Shown here: piece after piece, positions 37,242-46,692 of the stretch | How the letters are laid out: each line of letters opens with the position of its first letter | Numbering within the stretch: the stretch's first letter is position 1 | Translations under genes and position numbers: made by a program | Notes under the pieces: model-generated | Seen by the model: only the letters and a program-made list of their open reading frames with translations | The model's database searches: none | Told to the model about the DNA's origin: nothing | Source: Hyphomicrobiales bacterium | GTDB taxonomy: Bacteria; Pseudomonadota; Alphaproteobacteria; Rhizobiales; Beijerinckiaceae | Length of the DNA: 64,000 nucleotides | Direction: 5' to 3' | Assembly (NCBI GenBank): GCA_947455995.1 | Contig: CANGQA010000002.1 | Coordinates: 1-64,000, forward strand

Positions 37242-38125
37242 TGTCAGTCTTGATCAATGCGCAGACCAAGGTGATCTGTCAGGGCTTTACCGGTAAAAAC
37301 GGGACCTTCCATTCCGAGCAGGCGATTGCCTATGGCACCAAGATGGTCGGCGGCACCTCGCCCGGCAAAGGTGGCTCGGTCCATCTCGGCCTGCCGGTGT
37401 TCGACTCGGTTCTTGATGCGAAAGAGCAGACCGGCGCCGATGCGTCCGTGATCTATGTGCCGCCTCCAGGTGCAGCGGATGCGATCTGCGAAGCCATCGA
37501 AGCGGAAATTCCGCTGATCGTCTGCATCACCGAGGGCATTCCGGTGCTCGACATGGTGCGGGTGAAGCGCTCGCTGTCGGGTTCCAAGTCGCGCCTGATC
37601 GGGCCGAACTGCCCCGGCGTGATGACTGCGGGCGAATGCAAGATCGGCATCATGCCCGGCAACATCTTCAAGCAGGGCAATGTCGGCATCGTGTCGCGTT
37701 CGGGCACGCTGACCTATGAAGCCGTATTCCAGACCACGATGGAAGGCCTCGGCCAGACCACCGCAGTCGGCATCGGCGGCGATCCTGTGAAGGGCACCGA
37801 ATTCATCGACGTGCTGGAAATGTTTCTGGCCGATCCCAAGACCCACTCGATCATCATGATCGGTGAAATCGGCGGTTCGGCGGAAGAAGATGCGGCCCAG
37901 TTTCTGGCTGACGAAGCCAAGCGTGGCCGCTCCAAGCCGGTGGTTGGCTTCATTGCCGGCCGCACGGCTCCTCCCGGTCGTCGCATGGGCCATGCCGGTG
38001 CGATCATCTCGGGCGGCAAGGGCGGCGCGGAAGACAAGATTGCAGCGATGGAAGCCGCAGGCATCCGCGTCTCGCCATCACCCGCACGTCTGGGCAAGAC
38101 CTTGGTGGAACGCCTGAAAGGCTGA
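37241..38125 (+). CDS. sucD: succinyl-CoA synthetase alpha subunit
   Basis: CoA-binding, phosphohistidine-bearing alpha subunit, 294 residues. [20 protein letters not shown] binds Co[21 protein letters not shown] is the family signature, and the phosphorylated histidine is in [16 protein letters not shown]. It is co-transcribed with sucC and followed 5 bp later by a cupin gene. Confidence 0.96.
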   Translation: MSVLINAQTKVICQGFTGKNGTFHSEQAIAYGTKMVGGTSPGKGGSVHLGLPVFDSVLDAKEQTGADASVIYVPPPGAADAICEAIEAEIPLIVCITEGIPVLDMVRVKRSLSGSKSRLIGPNCPGVMTAGECKIGIMPGNIFKQGNVGIVSRSGTLTYEAVFQTTMEGLGQTTAVGIGGDPVKGTEFIDVLEMFLADPKTHSIIMIGEIGGSAEEDAAQFLADEAKRGRSKPVVGFIAGRTAPPGRRMGHAGAIISGGKGGAEDKIAAMEAAGIRVSPSPARLGKTLVERLKG

Positions 38126-38130
38126 AACTG

Positions 38131-38472
38131 ATGCGGATGTCGGATATCGCTTTCGCAACGACTGATTGGGCTGCCATAGAGCCGACGCACCATGCAGGTG
38201 ATGCAGGTTCAGCACTATGGCGCACCCGCTCTTTCGGACCGCAAGAGAACCGCATCCGCGTTCGTATGGTTGAATATTCGGCTGGTTATGAAGCCGATCA
38301 CTGGTGTGAAAAAGGGCACATTCTGTTGTGTCTCAAGGGCGAGCTTGAAACCCGTCTGGCGGACGGCCGGGTTTTCACTCTTTCCCCGGGGATGAGTTAT
38401 CAGGTTGCCGATGGTGCCGAGCCGCACCGTTCAAGCAGCCGGCAGGGTGCCACATTATTTGTCGTTGATTAA
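38131..38472 (+). CDS. DHCW-motif cupin fold protein
   Basis: Small single-domain cupin of 113 residues with ADHWCEKGHILLCLKGELET (the motif core) and LSPGMSYQVADGAEPHRSS for the second half of the barrel. The family is uncharacterised; histidines suggest metal binding. Its start lies 5 bp after the sucD stop and odhA follows after 43 bp, so it is embedded in the TCA transcript. Whether it acts on a TCA intermediate is unknown. Confidence 0.85.
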   Translation: MRMSDIAFATTDWAAIEPTHHAGDAGSALWRTRSFGPQENRIRVRMVEYSAGYEADHWCEKGHILLCLKGELETRLADGRVFTLSPGMSYQVADGAEPHRSSSRQGATLFVVD

Positions 38473-38515
38473 TAAGCTGTCTTTATAACAGCGAGTAGAG
38501 GACGAGGAAAACGCA

Positions 38516-41479
38516 ATGGCGCGGCAGGATCAGAACGAAGCATTGTTACAAACGTCTTTTCTTTATGGCGCGAACGCCTCCTATATCGAAGACCTGTATG
38601 CACGCTATCAGGACAATCCGAATTCGGTCGATGCCGAATGGCGCAGCTTTTTCGGCGCGCTGAATGACGATGCCGCCTCGGTCACCAAAAGCGCGAAGGG
38701 CGCCTCCTGGCAGCGCAAGAACTGGCCGATTGCCGCCAATGGCGAACTGGTTTCCGCGCTGGACGGCAATTGGGGTGCGGTTGAAAAGATCGTCGGCGAC
38801 AAGCTGAAGGGCAAGGCCGAAGCAAAAGGCGCGGCTGTTTCGACCGCCGATATCCAGCAGGCAACGCGCGATTCCGTGCGTGCGTTGATGATGATCCGCA
38901 CCTACCGGATGCGCGGCCATCTGCATGCCGATCTTGATCCGCTGCATATGGGCCCCGAAAAGGACCATTCCGAATTGCATCCTTCCGCTTTCGGTTTCAC
39001 CGATGCCGATTGGGACCGCAAGATTTTCATCGATCACGTCTTGGGGCTGGAATACGCGACCTTGCGCGAAATGCAGACCATCTTGCAGCGCACCTATTGC
39101 TCGACCATCGGCTGGGAGTTCATGCACATTTCCAATCCGGCTGAAAAGGCCTGGATTCAGGAGCGCATCGAAGGCCAGGACAAGGAAATCGCCTTCACCC
39201 GCGAAGGCCGCCGCGCCATTCTCAACAAGCTGGTCGAGGCTGAAGGCTTCGAAAAATTCATCGACGTCAAATATACCGGCACCAAGCGGTTCGGTCTGGA
39301 TGGCGGGGAATCGATGGTGCCCGCGCTCGAGCAGATCATCAAGCGCGGTGGCGCGCTCGGCGTCAACGAAATCGTGTTCGGCATGGCCCATCGTGGCCGT
39401 TTGAACGTGCTGTCGCAGGTGATGGGCAAGCCGCACCGCGCCATTTTCCATGAATTCAAGGGCGGCTCCTATGCACCCGAGGATGTCGAGGGTTCGGGCG
39501 ATGTGAAATACCATCTGGGTGCCTCGTCGGATCGCGTGTTCGACGGTAACAATGTGCATCTGTCGCTGACCGCCAATCCCTCGCATCTGGAAATCGTCGA
39601 TCCTGTGGTGCTCGGCAAAGTCCGCGCCAAGCAGGACCAGCATAACGACCAGAGCGAGCGCTCCAAGGTCATGCCTTTATTGATCCACGGCGATGCTGCG
39701 TTTGCCGGTCAGGGCGTTGTGGCTGAATGTCTGGGCCTGTCGGGCCTGAAGGGCCACCGCACCGGCGGTTCGATCCACTTCATCATCAACAACCAGATCG
39801 GCTTCACCACCTATCCGCGTTATTCGCGGTCCTCGCCTTATCCCTCCGATGTGGCGAAGATGATCGAAGCGCCGATCTTCCATTGCAACGGTGACGATCC
39901 CGAAGCGGTGGTGTTCACTGCCAAAGTGGCGACCGAATTCCGCCAGCGCTTCCACAAGCCTGTCGTCATCGACATGTTCTGCTATCGCCGGTTCGGCCAT
40001 AACGAGGGCGACGAGCCTGCCTTCACCCAGCCGCTGATGTACAAGAAAATCCGCGGCCAGCGCACCACGCTCGAACTCTATTCGGATCGTCTGATTGCCG
40101 ATGGCGTCGTGACGGTTGGTGAAATCGACAAGATGAAGGCTGATTGGCGCACCCGTCTGGAAGCCGAGCATGAAGCCGGCCAGGCCTACAAGCCCAATAA
40201 AGCCGATTGGCTTGATGGACGCTGGGCCGGATTGAAAGCCGTGTCGGAAAGCCAGGACGATGCGCGTCGCGGCCAGACCGGCGTCGAGATCGACCATCTG
40301 CGTGAGATTGGCCAGAAGCTCACGGCTATTCCAGAGGGCTTTCAGGCCCACAAGACCATCCAGCGTTTTATGGACAACCGCCGCAAGGCGATTGAAACCG
40401 GCGAGGGTATTGATTGGGCTACCGGCGAAGCACTGGCCTTCGGCACCTTGTTGCTGGAAGGCCATCGGGTCCGGCTTTCAGGTCAGGATTGCGAGCGCGG
40501 CACCTTCTCCCAGCGCCATTCGGTGATCATCGACCAGGAAACCGAGGGCCGTTACAAGCCTCTCAATCATTTGAAACCCGGAGAGCAGGCTAAATACGAA
40601 GTCATCAATTCGATGCTTTCGGAAGAAGCCGTGCTGGGCTTTGAATATGGCTATTCGCTATCCGAACCGAATGCGCTGACCCTGTGGGAAGGCCAGTTTG
40701 GCGATTTCGCCAATGGTGCCCAGGTGGTGTTCGACCAGTTCATCTCGTCGGGTGAACGCAAATGGCTGCGCATGTCGGGTCTGGTTTGTTTGCTGCCGCA
40801 TGGCTATGAAGGGCAGGGACCGGAGCATTCCTCGGCGCGTCTCGAGCGCTTCCTGCAAATGTGCGCGGAAGATAATATGCAGGTCGCCAATTGCTCGACG
40901 CCTGCCAATTATTTCCACATTCTGCGTCGCCAGTTGCGCCGTGAATTCCGCAAGCCGCTGATCCTGATGACACCGAAATCACTGTTGCGTCACAAGCGCG
41001 CTGTGTCACGGCTGGATGAAATGTCGGTTGGTACCTCGTTCCACCGGATTTTGTGGGATGATGCGCAAATGCTGAAGGGCGAGAAGATCAAGCTCGTCAA
41101 AGACAACAAGATCCGTCGTGTCGTGCTGTGCACTGGCAAGGTTTATTATGACCTGTACGAGGATCGTGAAAAGCGCGGCGTCGATGATGTCTATCTGTTG
41201 CGCGTCGAGCAGCTTTACCCATTCCCGGTTAAAGCCTTGGCAACCGAGCTGGCCCGCTTCCCCAATGCCGACATAGTCTGGTGTCAGGAAGAACCCAAGA
41301 ATATGGGCAGCTGGAGCTTTGTCGAGCCCTATCTGGAATGGGTGCTCTCGCATGCCGGCTGCAAAGTGTCGCGGGCCCGCTATGTCGGTCGTGCCGCTTC
41401 TGCCGCAACCGCTACGGGTTTGATGTCACGCCATCTCGCGCAATTGAATGCCTTCCTCGACGAGGCGTTTGCCGTCTGA
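38516..41479 (+). CDS. odhA: 2-oxoglutarate dehydrogenase E1 component
   Basis: Thiamine-diphosphate-dependent decarboxylase of 987 residues. The short N-terminal E2-binding segment (LYGANASYIEDLYARYQDNP) is followed by FGMAHRGRLNVLSQVMGKPH, the thiamine-binding region (HGDAAFAGQGVVAECL to IIDMFCYRRFGHNEGDEP), and the transketolase-like C-terminal part with GYEGQGPEHSSARLERFLQ. Length and motifs are complete. It is followed by odhB after 77 bp. The equivalent E. coli symbol is sucA. Confidence 0.96.
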   Translation: MARQDQNEALLQTSFLYGANASYIEDLYARYQDNPNSVDAEWRSFFGALNDDAASVTKSAKGASWQRKNWPIAANGELVSALDGNWGAVEKIVGDKLKGKAEAKGAAVSTADIQQATRDSVRALMMIRTYRMRGHLHADLDPLHMGPEKDHSELHPSAFGFTDADWDRKIFIDHVLGLEYATLREMQTILQRTYCSTIGWEFMHISNPAEKAWIQERIEGQDKEIAFTREGRRAILNKLVEAEGFEKFIDVKYTGTKRFGLDGGESMVPALEQIIKRGGALGVNEIVFGMAHRGRLNVLSQVMGKPHRAIFHEFKGGSYAPEDVEGSGDVKYHLGASSDRVFDGNNVHLSLTANPSHLEIVDPVVLGKVRAKQDQHNDQSERSKVMPLLIHGDAAFAGQGVVAECLGLSGLKGHRTGGSIHFIINNQIGFTTYPRYSRSSPYPSDVAKMIEAPIFHCNGDDPEAVVFTAKVATEFRQRFHKPVVIDMFCYRRFGHNEGDEPAFTQPLMYKKIRGQRTTLELYSDRLIADGVVTVGEIDKMKADWRTRLEAEHEAGQAYKPNKADWLDGRWAGLKAVSESQDDARRGQTGVEIDHLREIGQKLTAIPEGFQAHKTIQRFMDNRRKAIETGEGIDWATGEALAFGTLLLEGHRVRLSGQDCERGTFSQRHSVIIDQETEGRYKPLNHLKPGEQAKYEVINSMLSEEAVLGFEYGYSLSEPNALTLWEGQFGDFANGAQVVFDQFISSGERKWLRMSGLVCLLPHGYEGQGPEHSSARLERFLQMCAEDNMQVANCSTPANYFHILRRQLRREFRKPLILMTPKSLLRHKRAVSRLDEMSVGTSFHRILWDDAQMLKGEKIKLVKDNKIRRVVLCTGKVYYDLYEDREKRGVDDVYLLRVEQLYPFPVKALATELARFPNADIVWCQEEPKNMGSWSFVEPYLEWVLSHAGCKVSRARYVGRAASAATATGLMSRHLAQLNAFLDEAFAV

Positions 41480-41556
41480 ATTCCAGGACGGGTTGAATTT
41501 CATGACGGGGGAGATAATCCCCCTCTCCCTGCTTAACATCATGTGGAAGTTTTATT

Positions 41557-42771
41557 ATGGCAACAGAAATTCGCGTACCGACGCTTGGTGAATCGGTCTC
41601 TGAAGCAACAATCGGCAAATGGTTCAAAAAGCCCGGCGATGCGGTAAAAGCCGACGAGCCTTTGCTGGAACTCGAAACCGACAAAGTCACTCTGGAAGTC
41701 AATGCACCGGCTGCCGGTGTGTTGGCAGAAATTGTTGCCAAAGACGGTGACACTGTCGGTGTGGGCGCGTTGCTCGGCTCGATCGCAGCGGGTTCCGGCG
41801 CTGCTGTTGCCGCTCCCGTCGCCGCCGCTGCCCCGGCACCTGTCGCTGCTCCTGCTGCTGTCGCAGCTGCGGCCTCGCATGATCATGGCCCTGCCGTGTC
41901 GCGCATTGCCGCTGAAAGCGGGATCAATCCTGCTTCTGTCGCCGCGACCGGCAAGGATGGCCGCGTGACCAAGGGTGATATGCTGGCCGCTGTGGCTGCT
42001 GGTCCTGCTGTGTCCGCTCCTGCCGTCTCCGCTCCGGTGGCGATGCGCGCACCTTCACCTGCCGATGACGCAAGCCGCGAAGAGCGGGTCAAGATGACCA
42101 AGTTGCGCCAGACCATTGCGCGCCGCCTGAAAGAGGCCCAGAACACGTCCGCAATGCTGACCACCTTCAACGAGGTCGATATGACCGAGGTGATGGCCCT
42201 GCGCAACAAGTACAAAGATATTTTTGAAAAGAAACACGGCAACAAACTCGGCTTCATGGGCTTTTTCGTCAAGGCTTGCGTTCAGGCTTTGAAGGAATTG
42301 CCAGCTGTGAATGCGGAGATCGACGGTACCGATCTTGTCTACAAGAACTACTATCATATTGGCATTGCTGTCGGCACCGATAAGGGGCTTGTGGTGCCGG
42401 TTGTGCGCGATGCCGACCAGCTGTCGATCTCGGGTGTGGAAAAGACCATTGCCGATTTCGGTAAGCGGGCCCGTGATGGCCAGCTTAAAATTGATGAAAT
42501 GCAGGGTGGTACGTTCACGATCACCAATGGCGGGATTTACGGTTCGCTGATGTCGACGCCGATCCTCAATGCGCCGCAATCGGGCATTCTCGGTATGCAC
42601 AAGATTCAGGACCGCCCGATGGTGGTCGGCGGGAAGATCGAAGTGCGTCCGATGATGTATCTGGCTTTGAGCTATGATCACCGTATCGTCGACGGCAAGG
42701 AGGCTGTGACTTTCCTTGTGCGCGTCAAGGAAGCGCTGGAAGATCCTGCCCGTCTGGTCCTTGATCTCTAA
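41557..42771 (+). CDS. odhB: dihydrolipoamide succinyltransferase (E2) of 2-oxoglutarate dehydrogenase
   Basis: E2 core, 404 residues: one lipoyl domain (lipoylated Lys43 in [11 protein letters not shown]), an Ala/Pro linker of about 45 residues, a peripheral-subunit binding domain ([20 protein letters not shown]), a second linker, and the catalytic domain ending [18 protein letters not shown] with the active-site histidine. The normal single-lipoyl architecture. The SDR gene begins 14 bp after its stop. Confidence 0.96.
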   Translation: MATEIRVPTLGESVSEATIGKWFKKPGDAVKADEPLLELETDKVTLEVNAPAAGVLAEIVAKDGDTVGVGALLGSIAAGSGAAVAAPVAAAAPAPVAAPAAVAAAASHDHGPAVSRIAAESGINPASVAATGKDGRVTKGDMLAAVAAGPAVSAPAVSAPVAMRAPSPADDASREERVKMTKLRQTIARRLKEAQNTSAMLTTFNEVDMTEVMALRNKYKDIFEKKHGNKLGFMGFFVKACVQALKELPAVNAEIDGTDLVYKNYYHIGIAVGTDKGLVVPVVRDADQLSISGVEKTIADFGKRARDGQLKIDEMQGGTFTITNGGIYGSLMSTPILNAPQSGILGMHKIQDRPMVVGGKIEVRPMMYLALSYDHRIVDGKEAVTFLVRVKEALEDPARLVLDL

Positions 42772-42785
42772 TCCGGAGTAGAACC

Positions 42786-43544
42786 ATGACCACTTTACCC
42801 ACTCGTGCTGTCGCCATTGTGACCGGCGGCAGTCGTGGCATTGGCCGTGCCTGTGCGCGTATTTTGGCCTCACGCGGTTTGGCGGTGGTGGTCAATTACG
42901 TTTCCGATGAAAAGGCTGCTAACAGCCTGGTTGCCGAGATTGGTGCTGCCGGTGGCCACGCCATTGCCGTCAAAGGCGATGTCGGTGTCGAGGCGGATGT
43001 AATGGCGATCTTCAAGGCGGCTGACAGTCTCGGCAGGCTCGCTGTGTTGATCAACAATGCCGGTGTGGTTGATGTTGTAGCCCGGGTAGACGAGATGACC
43101 GTTGAGCGTCTCAACCGTATGATGACCATCAACATCATCGGCACCTTCATTCCCTCGCGTGAGGCGGTTCTTCGCATGTCGACCAAGCACGGCGGCAAGG
43201 GCGGGGTGATCATCAACTTGTCATCGGTTGCGGCCAAATTGGGATCGCCCGGGATGTATGTCGACTATGCCTCGGCCAAGGGTGCGATCGATACATTTAC
43301 TCTTGGTCTGGCGCGCGAAGTGGCTGCTGAAGGAATCCGCGTCAATGCAGTACGCCCGGGTCTGATCGATACCGATATCCATGCCAGTGGCGGCGTGCCT
43401 GACCGGATCGAAAAATTACGCGATCAAATTCCGGTCAAGCGCGAAGGCAGCGCGGATGAAGTCGCGCGTGCGGTGTGTTGGCTGGCCTCTGACGAGGCTT
43501 CCTATGCCACGGGTGCCATTCTTGACGTATCGGGCGGGCGCTAA
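42786..43544 (+). CDS. short-chain dehydrogenase/reductase inside the odh operon
   Basis: Classical SDR of 252 residues: TGGSRGIGRACARIL, NNAGVVDVV, serine in IINLSSVAAKLG, and YASAK as catalytic tyrosine/lysine. It resembles glucose dehydrogenase or 3-oxoacyl-ACP reductase FabG-like enzymes; the substrate is unknown. A good ribosome site (GGAG) precedes it. It sits between odhB and lpdA with short gaps, so it is probably co-transcribed, which is odd for a generic SDR. Confidence 0.85.
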   Translation: MTTLPTRAVAIVTGGSRGIGRACARILASRGLAVVVNYVSDEKAANSLVAEIGAAGGHAIAVKGDVGVEADVMAIFKAADSLGRLAVLINNAGVVDVVARVDEMTVERLNRMMTINIIGTFIPSREAVLRMSTKHGGKGGVIINLSSVAAKLGSPGMYVDYASAKGAIDTFTLGLAREVAAEGIRVNAVRPGLIDTDIHASGGVPDRIEKLRDQIPVKREGSADEVARAVCWLASDEASYATGAILDVSGGR

Positions 43545-43579
43545 GTCGCCAGTTTGGTTGAAAGAGGAAGGATTTTATT

Positions 43580-44983
43580 ATGTCTTATGATCTGATTGTC
43601 ATCGGTACCGGTCCTGGCGGCTATGTCTGTGCCATTCGCGCAGCCCAGCTCGGTTTGAAAACCGCCGTTGTCGAAAAGCGCAAGAGCCATGGTGGCACCT
43701 GCCTGAATATTGGTTGTATTCCTTCCAAGGCTTTGCTGCATGCCTCCGATCTGTTCGAGGAAGCGGGCCATGACTTCGCCAATATGGGCATTACGGTGTC
43801 CAAGCCCAAACTCGACCTGAAGGCCATGATGGGCCACAAGACAGAGGTGGTGGATGCCAATGTGCAAGGTGTGGCCTTCCTTCTGAAAAAGAACAAGGTC
43901 GATGCTTTTTTCGGCACCGGCACCATCGAGGCTGCTGGTCGTGTCAAGGTGACTGCGGATGATGGCAGTTCGCAAGTGCTGGAAACCAAGTCGATCGTGA
44001 TCGCAACAGGTTCGGATGTGGCCAGCCCTCCCGGCGTTGCGGTGCAATTTGACGAGAAGGTGATTGTGTCCTCCACAGGGGCTCTGGAACTGGGTAAAGT
44101 TCCCGGCAAGCTTGTTGTCATCGGCGCTGGCGTGATCGGCCTCGAGCTCGGCTCGGTCTGGCGTCGTCTGGGCGCTCAGGTTACGGTTGTCGAATATCTC
44201 GATCGTATCCTGCCCGGCATGGATGCCGAAGTGGCCAAAAGCTTCCAGCGGATTTTGGAAAAGCAGGGCGTGAGCTTCCAGCTTTCCTCGAAGGTAACAG
44301 CAGTCGAGGCAACCAAATCGGGGGCTTCTGTGACCTTCGAGCCTGTGGCGGGTGGCGCGCCGGCCGTGGTGTCGGGCGATGTGGTGCTGGTGGCAACCGG
44401 CCGTCGTCCCTATACCGATGGTCTGGGTCTCGAAGCGGTCGGCGTAGTCATGGATCGCGGCCGGATCAATATCGATCATCATTTCCAGACCAATATCCCC
44501 GGTATTTTTGCCATCGGTGATGTGGTGCGCGGCCCGATGCTGGCCCACAAGGCTGAAGACGAGGGTGTTGCCGTCGCCGAATTGCTGGCAGGCAAAGCGG
44601 GTCATGTGAATTATGATGTTATTCCGGGTGTGGTCTACACGGCTCCCGAAGTGGCCTCTGTCGGTAAAACCGAGGAAGAACTGAAGGCCGCAGGCATTGC
44701 CTACAAGGTCGGCAAATTCAACTTCAGCGCCAATGGCCGTGCGCGCGCAATGCGCAAGACCGACGGCTTTGTCAAAGTGCTGGCCGATGCCGCCACCGAC
44801 CGCGTGCTCGGCTGCCACATCATTAGCGCCGGTGCTGGCGACATGATCCACGAAGTGGCCGTATTGATGGAATTCGGCGGCTCCTCAGAGGATCTGGCCC
44901 GCACCTGCCACGCCCACCCGACCATGTCGGAAGCGGTCAAGGAAGCCGCCATGGCGGTAGAAAAACGCGCGATCCATAGCTGA
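43580..44983 (+). CDS. lpdA: dihydrolipoamide dehydrogenase (E3)
   Basis: FAD disulfide oxidoreductase of 467 residues that reoxidises the lipoyl arms of Odh[21 protein letters not shown] binds FAD, the redox cysteines are in [33 protein letters not shown] binds NAD, and the C-terminal [14 protein letters not shown] carries the catalytic His-Glu pair. AGGAAGGA precedes the start. A strong terminator follows, closing the TCA block. Confidence 0.96.
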   Translation: MSYDLIVIGTGPGGYVCAIRAAQLGLKTAVVEKRKSHGGTCLNIGCIPSKALLHASDLFEEAGHDFANMGITVSKPKLDLKAMMGHKTEVVDANVQGVAFLLKKNKVDAFFGTGTIEAAGRVKVTADDGSSQVLETKSIVIATGSDVASPPGVAVQFDEKVIVSSTGALELGKVPGKLVVIGAGVIGLELGSVWRRLGAQVTVVEYLDRILPGMDAEVAKSFQRILEKQGVSFQLSSKVTAVEATKSGASVTFEPVAGGAPAVVSGDVVLVATGRRPYTDGLGLEAVGVVMDRGRINIDHHFQTNIPGIFAIGDVVRGPMLAHKAEDEGVAVAELLAGKAGHVNYDVIPGVVYTAPEVASVGKTEEELKAAGIAYKVGKFNFSANGRARAMRKTDGFVKVLADAATDRVLGCHIISAGAGDMIHEVAVLMEFGGSSEDLARTCHAHPTMSEAVKEAAMAVEKRAIHS

Positions 44984-45005
44984 TTTTTGCTGTCGCTTGC
45001 GAGAT

Positions 45006-45034
45006 TGGCAGGGCATGTCCCTGCCATTTTTTTT
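45006..45034 (+). terminator. rho-independent terminator after lpdA
   Basis: TGGCAGGG (45006-45013) pairs with CCCTGCCA (45019-45026) around CATGT, followed by eight T. Confidence 0.92.
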
Positions 45035-45172
45035 GATGGTTGTTTTGGGGCAAATCCTAAGCCTTCGTGCAAATTCTGCTTTGACGCGGGCGGGAATAAT
45101 GTTTGTTTCTTGCAAAAGGTTTTATCCGCTCCTCTTACCCACATTTGCCACAAAGAGCTGTAAAGTACCCGC

Positions 45173-45727
45173 ATGGTCCGTAAAATCCTCAAACCGCTCT
45201 GGGTCCTGCTCGCGCTGCTGTTTCTGCTCGAGGCATGGCTGTGGGATCTGATTGCGCCGCCGGTGTCGCGGCTGGTAGCTTTGATCCCTTGGCAGCGGTT
45301 CAAGGCGTGGCTGACCGCAGGGATCGGGGCCATGCCTGCCGCTTGGGTGCTGGCGCTGTTCGTGTTGCCCGATGCGGTGCTGTTCCCGATCAAGCTCGGA
45401 GCCTTGTGGGTCGTCGCCCAAGGACAATTCGCAGGCCATGCGGTGATCGGCATGGGGGTGTTCGTGATCACCAAAATCAGTGGCCTCGCGGTCACCGTGT
45501 TCCTGTTCGATGTCTGCCGTCCCAAGCTGATGGAACTGGCGTGGTTTTGTAAGGTTTATGACTGGGTCTTACAGGCGCGGGTCTGGGCGGGACTTCAGGT
45601 GGCCCCGATCCGCGAGGAGATCAGGATGGTATTGGGACGGATCAAACTGTTTCTCAGCCCGACCCGTGCCACCGTGATACGGTTGATCGAGCGGATTCGA
45701 AGCAAAATGCACCATCGTGGGCATTGA
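45173..45727 (+). CDS. hypothetical membrane protein
   Basis: Protein of 184 residues that I do not recognise as a named family. Three hydrophobic segments are visible (about residues 8-40, 50-72 and 80-110), and the last 50 residues are basic and amphipathic (REEIRMVLGRIKLFLSPTRA). The start ATG is not preceded by a strong ribosome site. It is monocistronic as far as can be seen, between the lpdA terminator and the uronate regulator. Confidence 0.7.
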   Translation: MVRKILKPLWVLLALLFLLEAWLWDLIAPPVSRLVALIPWQRFKAWLTAGIGAMPAAWVLALFVLPDAVLFPIKLGALWVVAQGQFAGHAVIGMGVFVITKISGLAVTVFLFDVCRPKLMELAWFCKVYDWVLQARVWAGLQVAPIREEIRMVLGRIKLFLSPTRATVIRLIERIRSKMHHRGH

Positions 45728-45839
45728 ACTGCCAACCCTGCGACCACTGCTGAATGTCGTCCATCAACCCCTTGCCAAACTGATATACTAGTTTAAGAAT
45801 AGATGCGTGATCTGATCCTTTGGCCAGACGAGCATCAAC

Positions 45840-46661
45840 GTGCAAGACAATTCAGGCAACAATTCAGGCGACAATTCAGGCAACCAGAACAAATCCGAGA
45901 GGCGCGGCAGGCGTGCGCCGATCATGCCGGTTCGGGCGGGTGTCGGGCGGGTGTCAGGTTCCAAAACCGCTTCGGCGATGATCCATACCACCTTGCGGCT
46001 GGACATAATCCAGCTGGTGCGGCGTCCTGGTGATCCGATTTCGGAAAAAGAACTGGCGCAGCAATTCGGGGTTAGCCGCACGCCGGTGCGTGAGGCCCTG
46101 TTGCGATTGGCCGAGGAGCGGCTGGTTGAAATTTTTCCGCAATCGGGCACATTCGTCGCGCGCATTCCGCTTGCCGATCTGCCGGAAGCGATATTGGTGC
46201 GTCGCTCGCTTGAAGTGACCATGGCCGAACTGGCCGCCCAGCGGCGTAAGCCCGAAGGTCTCAATGCGATGGCCAAGGCGATCGAGCGGCAGAAGCTGGC
46301 GGCCGAACAGCAGGATATGAATGCTTTTCACCAAAGCGATGATGATTTCCATGCGGCAATTGCGTTGACGGCCGATCACCCCAGCGTCTGGGGGCTGGTG
46401 CAAAGCGTCAAGACACAGGTAGACCGCTACAGACGGTTGACCTTGCCTGTGCCAGGCCGCATGAAGGCAGTGATCAGCGACCACGAGCCGATTGATGCAG
46501 CCATCCGCAAGGGCCAATCGACTGATGCCATGCGGTTGATGGCCGAACATCTCTTGATGCTGATGCGATTTGCTGAAATCGGCTTGATTGATCCAGACAA
46601 TTTCCTCGGCAATTTTGCGGATGTTCAGGCCTCCGTTCTTGCCGCTCACAAACCTTCCTGA
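45840..46661 (+). CDS. GntR/FadR-family regulator of uronate catabolism
   Basis: Regulator with a winged helix (residues ~47-110: EKELAQQFGVSRTPVREALL) and an FCD domain (FHQSDDDFHAAIALTADHP, SDHEPIDAAIRKGQSTDA). It is upstream of uxaC with a 31-bp gap, so it likely controls these genes in response to a hexuronate; ExuR/UxuR-like. The start is uncertain: the GTG at 45840 lacks a clear ribosome site and the first 14 codons are a 12-bp triplication encoding NSGN/NSGD units. Internal methionines at residues 29 and 47 are alternatives. Confidence 0.83.
   Translation: MQDNSGNNSGDNSGNQNKSERRGRRAPIMPVRAGVGRVSGSKTASAMIHTTLRLDIIQLVRRPGDPISEKELAQQFGVSRTPVREALLRLAEERLVEIFPQSGTFVARIPLADLPEAILVRRSLEVTMAELAAQRRKPEGLNAMAKAIERQKLAAEQQDMNAFHQSDDDFHAAIALTADHPSVWGLVQSVKTQVDRYRRLTLPVPGRMKAVISDHEPIDAAIRKGQSTDAMRLMAEHLLMLMRFAEIGLIDPDNFLGNFADVQASVLAAHKPS
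45847..45882. repeat. three 12-bp tandem repeats in the GntR gene start
   Basis: Unit ACAATTCAGGC(A/G) repeated three times without gaps (45847-45858, 45859-45870, 45871-45882). In frame it encodes Asn-Ser-Gly-Asn/Asp. Copy-number change would keep the frame. Confidence 0.85.
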
Positions 46662-46692
46662 TTGTTGACCGCCCGCCCCTTAAGGATTCCCG

